This document shows, piece after piece, positions 1 through 6,359 of a DNA stretch of 7,081 nt. Origin of the DNA: Bacteroidota bacterium. Its GTDB lineage: Bacteria > Spirochaetota > Spirochaetia > JABMQR01. The stretch spans positions 1 to 7,081 of the forward strand of contig JABMQR010000159.1 of NCBI GenBank assembly GCA_013202335.1. The letters are read 5' to 3'. A program made the position numbers and the translations under genes. How positions within the stretch are numbered: position 1 is the first letter of the stretch; every line of letters starts with the position of its first letter. Below the pieces are notes generated by a model. That model was not told where the DNA came from. It did no database searches and saw only the letters and a list, made by a program, of their open reading frames with translations.

Positions 1-30
1 GAAACATATATTCCGGGTTCTCTGATCTCT

Positions 31-57
31 GCCGAACGGTATGGAATACCGTTCGGC
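31..57. repeat. Perfect 12-bp inverted repeat with 3-nt loop
   Basis: Arms 31-42 and 46-57 are exact reverse complements (GCCGAACGGTAT and ATACCGTTCGGC) around the loop GGA. No run of T follows the stem on either strand, so it does not look like a standard intrinsic terminator. It lies outside any recognisable gene, beyond the terminator of the minus-strand gene that starts at 2547. It could be a factor-binding palindrome, a structured RNA element, or part of a dispersed repeat. The symmetry is certain; the role is unknown. Confidence 0.85.
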
Positions 58-60
58 TTG

Positions 61-173
61 GGAGTTTCGCTTACGCAAAACTCCATGCTTTGGGTTCCCA
101 ACTGTTTGCCGTTCAGCAAAATAATGTTTGGTTGTTCTCTCACATCGGAAATGAAACCAACTTGTTGGTTCCG
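61..173. repeat. Cluster of short inverted repeats next to the 12-bp palindrome
   Basis: Several hairpins follow one another here. GGAGTTT (61-67) pairs with AAACTCC (78-84), and GC/GC continues the stem inside after one mismatch. TTGGG (90-94) pairs with CCCAA (97-101); CCCAA could instead pair with TTGGG at 58-62, enclosing the first hairpin. TTTGC (105-109) pairs with GCAAA (116-120). AACCAAC (155-161) pairs with GTTGGTT (164-170), and CGG (146-148) with CCG (171-173) outside it. A 75-codon open frame crosses the segment (58-285, plus) but is probably spurious. Whether this is one folded RNA or remnants of a repeat family cannot be decided from one copy. Confidence 0.6.
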
Positions 174-209
174 CTCCTCTCGCTCGTTTGAGAATAAACA
201 TATGGGCGT

Positions 210-234
210 AAAAAAGACGGGGAGCAACCCCGCC
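210..234 (-). terminator. Intrinsic terminator downstream of rlmKL
   Basis: Read on the minus strand, GGCGGGG (234-228) pairs with CCCCGTC (222-216) across the loop TTGCT. This gives a 7-bp stem with one G-U pair, immediately followed by six T (215-210). It lies about 30 bases past the stop codon of the minus-strand methyltransferase gene, the expected place for its rho-independent terminator. Confidence 0.9.
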
Positions 235-264
235 TTGGATGTATATAACTTGAAAATTTACAGC

Positions 265-2547
265 TTAAAAATCCAGATTCAATGAACTTTCTTTATCCTG
301 GATATTTTTCTTGGAAACAATCTTTTTCAATTTCAATTCTTTCACCACTTTCACCACTTTAACAGGTTTTGCTTTGTGTCGAATTGTCCAGCATCGGTGA
401 ATGCTTTTCTTTCGTAGAAAATCTTCAGGAATGGTTTTGTGTGTTATCTCTTCTACAAGATAGTAATCTTCTATATAACTCTCCAATTCAAATTTTCTGA
501 AGTTGTTTGAGAAGAGGAGCGTACCATTTCTTTCAAGATGCCTCATCGCTGCAACTATCAATCTTCGGTGATCACGTTGAATGTCGAAAGTATCCGGTCT
601 GCTCTTAGAGTTGGAAAAAGTAGGGGGATCCATAAAGATCAGATCAAAAGTATGAGTCTGGGTTAAGAGCCACTCCATACAGTCAATGGCATAAAATTGA
701 TGGCTCATTCCTGAGAATCCATTCAAATCCAGATTTTTTTCAGCCCAGGCAAGATACGTTTTTGAGGTATCAATAGTGGTGGTACTTAATGCACCTCCAT
801 CGGCTGCATACGTAGTTGCTGTTCCTGTATAGCCGAAAAGATTAAGAAAACGTTTATTATCACTCATCTCTCTAATCAGATTGCGTACTGGTCGATGGTC
901 AAGAAAGATACCGGTATCCAAATAATCAGTAAAATTCACAAAGAACTTAAGCCCCTGCTCTTTCATAATATATGTCTGTCCACGAGATGCTCTTTTATTA
1001 TACTGATTGGCTCCCTTCTGTTTTTTACGCTGCTTCACAAAAATATGCTCATAAGCGATTCCGGTAACACGGTTAACTCCATCAATCATCTCACGTAAAC
1101 GGGTCTCAGCAGTCTCTTGTTCTATTTCTGCCGGTGGGGCATACTCTTGCAGGTGTACCCATTTGTCCTCATAGATATCAATTGCAGCAGAATATTCCGG
1201 CATATCAGCATCATATAATCGATAAGAGGTTGTTCCTGATCGTTTTATGAATGCTTTTATCATACGTTTATTCTTTTTTAATCTGTTGGCAAACATCTCA
1301 GCACCGGGTGAAAGTTCAGCGTCTTCACGTTCGCGCTGTTTCATTTCCGCTTTTTCGGTCAAACGGTCACGGGTCTCTTTGTCAAATACCGTATAATGAG
1401 CTACGGTACATTTTATCGGTCCATTGTACAGTACGTTTGTACTGTCCGGACGGAGTTTAATCTCCCGAAGTAGATCAGGTTCACCAGCCAATAGGCTGAC
1501 ATGCCAACCTGGAAAGTTTTTCCCGATTGAATTACCAAAATTCTTATAGAGAACCCGAAGATCAGCCTCTACTCCCATGCGAATCCCGTAAGGAGGATCA
1601 GCAACGAGTAATCCAGGACTCTCGTCGGGGATAGCTTCAGGATATGGATTTGACGAATCCTGAACAGAAAAGGAGATCTGAGAAGGGAATCCTGCATTCT
1701 GTGCATGTGTTTCGGCGGCCTGAATTGACTGAGCACTTAGATCCCAGCCGGAAATCTTTGGGAGCTGCACCATACCCTTGGTTCTTCGCTCTTTTGCTTC
1801 CTGAAGTATAGTTTTCCACACAGCGGCATCATGTCCTTTCCACCTGAGAAATGCATAACTATCCTTCTGGAGTAGCCCGGGAGCGGTATCAGAGGCCATT
1901 AAGGCTGCCTCAATAGGTATGGTTCCGGAACCACAGAATGGATCAATCAGAGGTTCCATTCTTGCAGCTTTTTCCGGCCATCCTGCTCGAAGCAGGAGTG
2001 CTGCTGCCAGATGCTCCTTCAAAGATGCTGAAGAATCACTTCTCCGGTAGCCTCGTTTATGCAGACTTCTGCCTGAAAGATCCAGATAGAAAGATCCATG
2101 GGTTCCATCCATATGAAGATGGAATATTACATCGGGATTCTCCGTATCAACTGAAGGCCGTTCATCATAGATTTCACGGAATTGGTCTGCAATGGCATCT
2201 TTGACCGTTAGCGCCCCAAAATTTGGATTTTTGAGCCAGCGGGTTTTTCGGGCAGTTACCTGCACCATGAAACTGCTCTTTACTGACAGATGTTCAAACC
2301 AGGGTATCTGCATAGCCCTATGGTGAAGCTGCTCTCCACTCTCTATATTTTCACCTTTACCAAGAAGCAGTAGTAAACGTGATGCTGTCCGTGACCAGAG
2401 GCAAAAACGGTAGCCTGTTTCCAGATCACCATTGAATTCAACCCCGCCTGGAATGATTCTGATAGAAGATTCATCAGCACCGGCCCGTAGGGCCTCGTCA
2501 GCCGCCAGATCATTATGGTTAGCTGCTGTAGAAGCAAAAAAAGTCAT
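265..2547 (-). CDS. rlmKL: Bifunctional 23S rRNA methyltransferase RlmKL (m2G2445 / m7G2069)
   Basis: This 760-residue protein carries two S-adenosylmethionine-dependent methyltransferase domains in tandem. In E. coli the N-terminal RlmL half makes m2G2445 and the C-terminal RlmK half makes m7G2069 in 23S rRNA. An N-terminal THUMP-type RNA-binding region spans about 45-160. The RlmL half has the SAM-binding motif DPFCGSGT (202-209) and catalytic motif ADPPYG (316-321). The RlmK half has YLDTGIFLDHRPVR (542-555), SAM motif NLFGYTGT (569-576) and MDPPTFSNSK (639-648). Both active sites look intact. The start at 2547 is supported by AGGAG (2556-2560) eight bases upstream. It is somewhat longer than the E. 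coli protein (about 700 residues), partly through a lysine-rich tail (about 725-760). It acts in the cytoplasm during large-subunit assembly. A terminator follows at 210-234; hslO lies upstream on the same strand, 265 bases away. Confidence 0.95.
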   Translation of the reverse strand: MTFFASTAANHNDLAADEALRAGADESSIRIIPGGVEFNGDLETGYRFCLWSRTASRLLLLLGKGENIESGEQLHHRAMQIPWFEHLSVKSSFMVQVTARKTRWLKNPNFGALTVKDAIADQFREIYDERPSVDTENPDVIFHLHMDGTHGSFYLDLSGRSLHKRGYRRSDSSASLKEHLAAALLLRAGWPEKAARMEPLIDPFCGSGTIPIEAALMASDTAPGLLQKDSYAFLRWKGHDAAVWKTILQEAKERRTKGMVQLPKISGWDLSAQSIQAAETHAQNAGFPSQISFSVQDSSNPYPEAIPDESPGLLVADPPYGIRMGVEADLRVLYKNFGNSIGKNFPGWHVSLLAGEPDLLREIKLRPDSTNVLYNGPIKCTVAHYTVFDKETRDRLTEKAEMKQREREDAELSPGAEMFANRLKKNKRMIKAFIKRSGTTSYRLYDADMPEYSAAIDIYEDKWVHLQEYAPPAEIEQETAETRLREMIDGVNRVTGIAYEHIFVKQRKKQKGANQYNKRASRGQTYIMKEQGLKFFVNFTDYLDTGIFLDHRPVRNLIREMSDNKRFLNLFGYTGTATTYAADGGALSTTTIDTSKTYLAWAEKNLDLNGFSGMSHQFYAIDCMEWLLTQTHTFDLIFMDPPTFSNSKSRPDTFDIQRDHRRLIVAAMRHLERNGTLLFSNNFRKFELESYIEDYYLVEEITHKTIPEDFLRKKSIHRCWTIRHKAKPVKVVKVVKELKLKKIVSKKNIQDKESSLNLDF

Positions 2548-2618
2548 GTAGGGAACTCCTGAGCCGTACCGATTTACTCGTTGGCTATGTTTATATTTGA
2601 TGTTCTTTCAAAATTATC

Positions 2619-2744
2619 AAGCTAAAATCTTTGATTTTAGCTTTTGAACAGAACTACGTTGGAATATGATGCTTTGCATCTTATTCTTACAAAATTATGC
2701 ATTGCATAATTCGTTTACTTTGCAAACTTCGATGTGTGAAGTTT
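2619..2744. repeat. Array of four short hairpins in the hslO-rlmKL gap
   Basis: Four inverted repeats follow each other. Arms 2619-2629 and 2633-2643 are perfect (11 bp, loop TTT). Arms 2662-2672 and 2676-2686 form 11 bp with one mismatch (loop TTT). Arms 2693-2700 and 2704-2711 are perfect (8 bp, loop ATT). Arms 2724-2730 and 2738-2744 are perfect (7 bp, 7-nt loop). The stems differ in sequence. The word CAAAATTAT is also repeated directly at 2609 and 2690. None of the stems is followed by a convincing T-run on the minus strand, so a simple terminator for hslO is not evident. They could slow transcription, affect mRNA stability, or be remnants of a repeat element. Confidence 0.75.
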
Positions 2745-2812
2745 CTTGATATCTCATAACTACATCATAATGCAATAAGTTGATTAATCTATAAAAAAAC
2801 TTCTGAAAATTT

Positions 2813-3736
2813 CTAATTTGAAAGAACAGCGTGAACTTCCTCTTTACTGAAAGAGTATATTGTACCGCAGTTGTGGCAGGTTGTCAGTAGGGGGAAGGGT
2901 CCTTCTTCAAGAACTGATTTCCTTGTCTCTCCTTTTAGGGATGAGATGAAATTTAGAAACCTGGATCTTTCACAGGAACAGAAGAAATCAATATTTCTGG
3001 TTCCGATGATTTCCGGGGAGAATTCTGAGAATACACTTTCTATGAGTTCTTTGGTACTTCCTGTTTCAGCAAACCATTGTCCCATTGAGGGCATCGAGCA
3101 GGCAGCCGTCTCAATTTTATGTAGGATATTGTCATCTGCACCAGGCAGAACCTGAAGGAATAGACCCCCGGCGCCTGCAATATTACCCTTTTTATCAAAC
3201 TGGAGGCTAAGGAAAAAGAGTGTAGGGGTTTGCTCAGATTCAAGGAAGTGGTTTGCAAGATCTTTTGCAATACTCCCATGTCTCATCATGGTTTGCCCGG
3301 TTACCGGCTGGCGGGCCCCTTCCAAAGTTCTGGTTAATGTGAGAAACCCCGGTCCAAAGAAGGGGGACATATCAAAACTCTCTAGAGGTTTTTCAATAGG
3401 GATTGGGTTTTGCCGGAGAGATCCTCTGACATCACCACGTGCAGAGGCTTCGACATCAAACCCTTTTGCCGGTCCGGCGCATTCAATAGAAAGACCAATT
3501 TTATCATTTCCTTTCAGCATTGACGTTAATAATCCTGCTGCAATATAGGCATGTCCAAGAATATATGTCTCAAGAATACCTGTTTCATGGTTGGCCTGCA
3601 TAGCATGAACCATTCTTGTTCCATGAAGAATAGAGCCTCTAACAGAACCTTTCTGCAGGAGAAAGGTATCGATTGTATCAGGTTGTAGTGTTTTTAAGTA
3701 ATTTTCAACATTTTCAGTTAATATCTTTTGTATCAT
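2813..3736 (-). CDS. hslO: Redox-regulated molecular chaperone Hsp33 (HslO)
   Basis: Hsp33 is a cytoplasmic holdase chaperone that binds unfolding proteins under oxidative stress. Its zinc centre of four cysteines is reduced at rest; oxidation to disulfides releases zinc and activates it. In the 307-residue form the N-terminal domain includes IECAGPAKGFDVEASARGDV (about 84-103) and the GGLFLQVLPGAD segment (about 190-201). The C-terminal switch is CSC at 253/255 and CHNC at 287/290, separated by 31 residues, which fits the family pattern CXC-X27-32-CXXC. The start is uncertain. The ATG at 3736 gives a family-like length. An upstream in-frame GTG at 3793 would add 19 residues (326 total) but has no Shine-Dalgarno. 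An AGGAG at 3755-3759 lies 18 bases before the ATG, farther than usual. The gene is transcribed toward rlmKL, with a 265-base gap between them. Confidence 0.93.
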   Translation of the reverse strand: MIQKILTENVENYLKTLQPDTIDTFLLQKGSVRGSILHGTRMVHAMQANHETGILETYILGHAYIAAGLLTSMLKGNDKIGLSIECAGPAKGFDVEASARGDVRGSLRQNPIPIEKPLESFDMSPFFGPGFLTLTRTLEGARQPVTGQTMMRHGSIAKDLANHFLESEQTPTLFFLSLQFDKKGNIAGAGGLFLQVLPGADDNILHKIETAACSMPSMGQWFAETGSTKELIESVFSEFSPEIIGTRNIDFFCSCERSRFLNFISSLKGETRKSVLEEGPFPLLTTCHNCGTIYSFSKEEVHAVLSN

Positions 3737-3856
3737 AAACTTTGCTAAATGCGACTCCTTTTTGTGATGTTTTGTTTCATACTGTAATACCACAAGAGTT
3801 TAATTAAAAGCAACAACTCTTTTACATTTCAATTTTTACATTTCCCGGGCATAAAT

Positions 3857-3887
3857 ATAATATCTGGAATATTGAGCCAAAGGTCAA
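3857..3887 (-). promoter_or_regulatory. Candidate sigma70-type promoter for hslO
   Basis: On the minus strand TTGACC (3887-3882) resembles a -35 box and TATTAT (3862-3857) a -10 box, with 19 bases between them, slightly longer than ideal. An alternative pairing uses TTGGCT with a nearby TATTTA at a 17-base spacing. Either would start transcription roughly 100 bases before the hslO ATG. No oxidative-stress regulator site is recognisable. Confidence 0.4.
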
Positions 3888-4009
3888 TGGTAAGATTTTT
3901 TAAGACCAAAATATATGTAAGGTGAGGTTTAAAACCCCTGCAATTCGAGGTTACTCAGCGTAACACTGGTGAACTATTATTAAGTTAATGGATAAATAGT
4001 TATCTTTTT

Positions 4010-4096
4010 ACTGTTTTGCGTCATTTGTAGTCAGTGATACAGAGTAAAAAAAACAAAAATCTTGGGTAAAACCTATACACTTTTTGTCAAAACAGT
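4010..4096. promoter_or_regulatory. Candidate paired operator upstream of the XRE gene
   Basis: ACTGTTTTG (4010-4018) and CAAAACAGT (4088-4096) are exact reverse complements, nine bases each, with 69 bases between them. The right arm overlaps the small palindrome TTTTG-T-CAAAA (4082-4092) and ends just before the proposed start codon at 4111. XRE-family proteins often bind their own promoters at such sites, so self-regulation is a reasonable but untested guess. Confidence 0.3.
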
Positions 4097-4110
4097 TATA
4101 TATTAATGAT

Positions 4111-4410
4111 ATGAGTAAATATGTTCCAGAATTACAGAAGATTTTTATCAGTAATTTGAAACGATTTAGAAAGTCAAAAGGACTGTCTCAGGCAAAACTG
4201 GCGGAGCAATGCTCCATATCAGCCGGATTCGTTGGGGAAATCGAAGTAGGGCGTAGCTTTCCTTCGGTAAAAACTTTGGAGAAGTTTTCCCTGATCCTCG
4301 AAGTAAAACCATTTGAGTTTTTTGTGGATCCTGAAGACAGGAAACCCTCAAGTCAGGAAGAAGTATTATATATTCTTGACCGGGTAAAAGATTATATCCG
4401 ATTGACGTAA
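4111..4410 (+). CDS. Small XRE-family helix-turn-helix DNA-binding protein
   Basis: This 99-residue protein is almost entirely a Cro/C1-type (XRE) DNA-binding domain. The helix-turn-helix covers about residues 16-70: the recognisable core is LSQAKLAEQCSISAGFVGEI (25-44), then EVGRSFPS (45-52) and the closing helix LEKFSLILEVKPFEFF (56-71). A short polar tail ending in a predicted helix (EEVLYILDRVKDYIRLT, 83-99) could mediate dimer contacts. There is no ligand-binding or enzymatic domain. The ATG at 4111 is preferred; an in-frame TTG at 4084 would add nine residues. Neither has a clear Shine-Dalgarno. The gene is divergent from hslO, and a strong terminator follows at 4508-4542, so it is probably its own transcription unit. 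Its targets are unknown; itself and the downstream efflux genes are the obvious candidates. Confidence 0.88.
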   Translation: MSKYVPELQKIFISNLKRFRKSKGLSQAKLAEQCSISAGFVGEIEVGRSFPSVKTLEKFSLILEVKPFEFFVDPEDRKPSSQEEVLYILDRVKDYIRLT

Positions 4411-4434
4411 TTGTTCCACTCTGATAAGAGATCT

Positions 4435-4502
4435 AAGCAGTACTCTGCTTCAAGTAGCTAATCTGCTACAAGCATTAATTATGCTTCGAGCATTGCTATG
4501 CT
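4435..4502. repeat. 18-nt-period repeat array of four small hairpins
   Basis: Four perfect inverted repeats follow one another: AAGCAG/CTGCTT (4435-4450), GTAGC/GCTAC (4454-4469), AAGCAT/ATGCTT (4470-4486) and AGCAT/ATGCT (4489-4502). The junctions also form a direct repeat of about 18 bases: CTGCTTCAAGTA (4445), CTGCTACAAGCA (4463), ATGCTTCGAGCA (4481), then a partial copy at 4498. The array sits between the stop codon of the XRE gene and its terminator, so it would be in the 3' untranslated RNA. The units are too short and too degenerate for a CRISPR array. The role is unknown; repeated binding sites or an RNA stabiliser are possible. Confidence 0.75.
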
Positions 4503-4507
4503 TTACT

Positions 4508-4542
4508 AAACCGGTATCATGATGAGGATACCGGTTTTTTTT
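4508..4542 (+). terminator. Intrinsic terminator after the XRE gene
   Basis: AAACCGGTATC (4508-4518) pairs perfectly with GATACCGGTTT (4527-4537) around an 8-nt loop. The stem runs into eight consecutive T (4535-4542). This is a strong rho-independent terminator on the plus strand. It separates the XRE gene from the efflux unit downstream. Confidence 0.95.
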
Positions 4543-4551
4543 GTCCTGCAC

Positions 4552-4568
4552 TGTGAAAAAATTTCACA
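4552..4568. promoter_or_regulatory. TGTGAAA-AAA-TTTCACA palindrome, candidate operator of the efflux unit
   Basis: TGTGAAA (4552-4558) and TTTCACA (4562-4568) are perfect 7-bp arms around AAA. A third copy of TTTCACA lies at 4591-4597, between two ATGGAT words (4581 and 4600). All lie just upstream of the promoter at 4609-4636. The layout fits a transcription-factor operator. It resembles a CRP-type site, but the gap between TGTGA and TCACA is seven bases, not six, so the regulator is not assigned. Confidence 0.45.
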
Positions 4569-4608
4569 CCAAAAATCCAAATGGATATAATTTCACATTA
4601 TGGATTAT

Positions 4609-4636
4609 TTGAATAAATGATAATTCTATATATAAT
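4609..4636 (+). promoter_or_regulatory. Sigma70-type promoter for the efflux unit
   Basis: TATAAT (4631-4636) is a perfect -10 consensus, and TTGAAT (4609-4614) matches four of six -35 positions at a 16-base spacing. Transcription would begin near 4643, leaving a leader of about 65 bases before the proposed ATG at 4709. The upstream terminator at 4508-4542 makes an independent promoter here likely. Confidence 0.65.
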
Positions 4637-4708
4637 AAATAGATGTAATTAAAAAAGCATTTGAAAATCACATCACACTTTTGGCACGGAAATTGCTCTA
4701 CTCTACCT

Positions 4709-6169
4709 ATGAAAAGAAAGAAATATGCAAAAATTACACTAATGATCGGTCTCTTAATACTGATTGGGTCGGTTCTGTTACCGGCATCTGAACTTGAGTT
4801 GTATGTAGATGCAGCCTTGAAAAACAGTATGTCAGGAAGGTTGAATGATCTGGAGAGAACCGTAAGTACACTCCAATGGGAACGTAGTGAACTCGAACAA
4901 CCGGAGAAAGAGGGTGTTTCAGTTTCAACCGGAGAGGGGACTCTCTCTTATGCAAATGATCTGACAGGTGATCAAATTGTTACATTTGAGCCGTCAGCAA
5001 CAGTAACATTTCATGATTTAGATCTCGCCATTACCCTGACAGCTCCCATTACACTAAATGCAACGGATACAGTAATTTCAAGTACTCCCAAAGTATCTAT
5101 CCAGAAAATACTTGAGACATATAATCCGGAAGAAGATACCACTCTTGAAGATTTAGAATCTGCGGCTATAAAAATGAATATTGACAGAAATTATTATGCA
5201 GGGCGTATTGGAATTGAAAAAAGTGTGCTGCAGAGCATCAAAGAGTTTATCACTCTGGAAAAATCAATTCTTATAACAGAAAAAAGCATATTCGATGCAG
5301 AACTGGCTCTTGTTAATGATCTTAATTCAGGTTTACTAAAAGAGGGTACAACAGCCTGGACTCTGCGTAACAACTCAATAACAAGACTTAAAAATACACT
5401 TGCAGCTGCAAATAATAATATTTCTGCCGCACGTGACAATTTTAAAACAATAACAGGAATCGATTACGAAGTTCTCACTTCTGAAGATATTCCGCACCCT
5501 GATATCACCCTGAAAGCACTTGTTATGGGAAATTCAATAGTTCTCAATGCGGCTATGGATGTAGAAATAGCCAAACAAAAACTTACTGAAGAGCTCTCTT
5601 CCGGAGAATTCAGCGAAATGAGTGATTCTTCTTTTACCTACTTATTGAACGGCAGTTACAAAGCAGGTATTAATCAACCTGCGGTAAACTTTAATCACAC
5701 ACTCCAGGCAGGTATTTCGGCAGCAAATGCAGAATTTGAATTTGAAGCAGGCATAAGTACTGTTATTGATTCAACAAGTATTACTCCCACAGCCTATATT
5801 TCCGGACGATGGACTGAGCCGCAGGATAATTGGGAAGAGTATGATGAACTGATCATAAGTATTCTGGAGAATCAGGCTGTCGAAGCAGAACAGCGGTATA
5901 TGCAAACTTACAGTGATTACCTCTCTGATATCCAGGTAATACAGCTTCGTATAAGCAATTGGAATATAAATAGTGTAGAGATGGATTTAGCATATTCTGA
6001 AAATATTCTAAAGCTGGAAGATGCTGATTACGCCTATTCAAAGGGGTTTGGAACAATAAGTGATGTTCAGAAATTCAATCATGATTTGCAGATAATTGAA
6101 TATGACAAAATGCTGCTTGATATTGATGGGATGCTCATTGAGCGGGATGTAAGGTTACTTCAATTGTAA
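4709..6169 (+). CDS. TolC-family outer-membrane efflux protein, divergent
   Basis: This is the likely outer-membrane channel of a tripartite efflux or type I export machine. The 486-residue form begins with a signal peptide: basic KRKKYAK, hydrophobic ITLMIGLLILIGSVLL, then PASE, with cleavage near residue 27. The duplicated TolC layout can be seen: beta-rich stretches (about 72-120 and 310-370), each linked to long helices (about 160-250 and 374-484). The segment with NDLNSGLLKEGTTAWTLRNN (about 203-222) and the C-terminal GFGTISDVQKFNHDLQ (about 446-461) resemble the G-x5-D/a-v helix turns of the outer-membrane efflux family. Overall similarity is weak, so the subfamily is uncertain. An in-frame TTG at 4661 would add 16 residues but place the hydrophobic segment unusually far from the N-terminus. 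Neither start has a clear Shine-Dalgarno. The adaptor gene follows after 190 bases with no obvious terminator. Confidence 0.8.
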   Translation: MKRKKYAKITLMIGLLILIGSVLLPASELELYVDAALKNSMSGRLNDLERTVSTLQWERSELEQPEKEGVSVSTGEGTLSYANDLTGDQIVTFEPSATVTFHDLDLAITLTAPITLNATDTVISSTPKVSIQKILETYNPEEDTTLEDLESAAIKMNIDRNYYAGRIGIEKSVLQSIKEFITLEKSILITEKSIFDAELALVNDLNSGLLKEGTTAWTLRNNSITRLKNTLAAANNNISAARDNFKTITGIDYEVLTSEDIPHPDITLKALVMGNSIVLNAAMDVEIAKQKLTEELSSGEFSEMSDSSFTYLLNGSYKAGINQPAVNFNHTLQAGISAANAEFEFEAGISTVIDSTSITPTAYISGRWTEPQDNWEEYDELIISILENQAVEAEQRYMQTYSDYLSDIQVIQLRISNWNINSVEMDLAYSENILKLEDADYAYSKGFGTISDVQKFNHDLQIIEYDKMLLDIDGMLIERDVRLLQL

Positions 6170-6359
6170 TAATGTAAGTCGTAACCTGGCGCTTAGTACA
6201 GCGTTGGACAAATACTAAAATGCTTATTGTATTTAGCCTGACTTGTACCAAGGTATCATTTTACGATTGATTCAAGACTAGTGAGGTGCGAAAATTTTCT
6301 ATGAGTAACGTTTATGAAGTTTTCGATAAAGAATAGATTTTATAATTAAGGATATAATA

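Larger units (their letters stand above)
3794..4110. other. Divergent intergenic region between hslO and the XRE gene
   Basis: No gene is supported in this stretch. It should hold the promoters of the two divergent genes. Besides the candidate hslO promoter it contains several inverted repeats: GGTTT-A-AAACC (3926-3936), GTTAC/GTAAC (3950-3964), AACTATT/AATAGTT (3972-3978 and 3995-4001) and TTTTG-T-CAAAA (4082-4092). TATACA at 4074-4079 could be a -10 element for the XRE gene, but no good -35 lies at the right distance. The base composition is very AT-rich, so some short symmetry is expected by chance. Confidence 0.6.

Noticed and set aside
31..173. An integron attC site
   Set aside because: I looked for the RYYYAAC and GTTRRRY core boxes at matching positions and did not find a convincing pair.
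58..285. A 75-codon open frame on the plus strand
   Set aside because: It starts inside a hairpin cluster, crosses the rlmKL terminator and overlaps the rlmKL stop on the other strand. It has no ribosome-binding site and no recognisable domain.
895..2204. Several 60-90-codon frames antisense or out of frame to rlmKL
   Set aside because: The rlmKL frame carries intact conserved motifs along its whole length; the others are shadows without features.
2790..2815. T-run just after the hslO stop as a terminator
   Set aside because: Seven T follow on the minus strand, but no stable stem precedes them.
2871..3548. Open frames of 79-94 codons overlapping hslO
   Set aside because: Hsp33 motifs are continuous in the minus-strand frame, so these are shadows.
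4435..4502. A CRISPR array
   Set aside because: The units are about 18 bases, degenerate, self-complementary and contiguous, with no spacers and no cas genes.
4552..4568. A CRP binding site
   Set aside because: TGTGA and TCACA are both present, but the gap is seven bases, not the standard six; it was kept only as an unassigned palindrome.
6190..6260. Small inverted repeats in the gap between the TolC-like and adaptor genes
   Set aside because: CGCT/AGCG and AAATAC/GTATTT pairs are short and lack a T-run, so they could be chance in AT-rich DNA.
6301..6336. A 10-11-codon leader peptide before the adaptor gene
   Set aside because: It has an ATG and stop but no ribosome-binding site and no attenuator-like structure.
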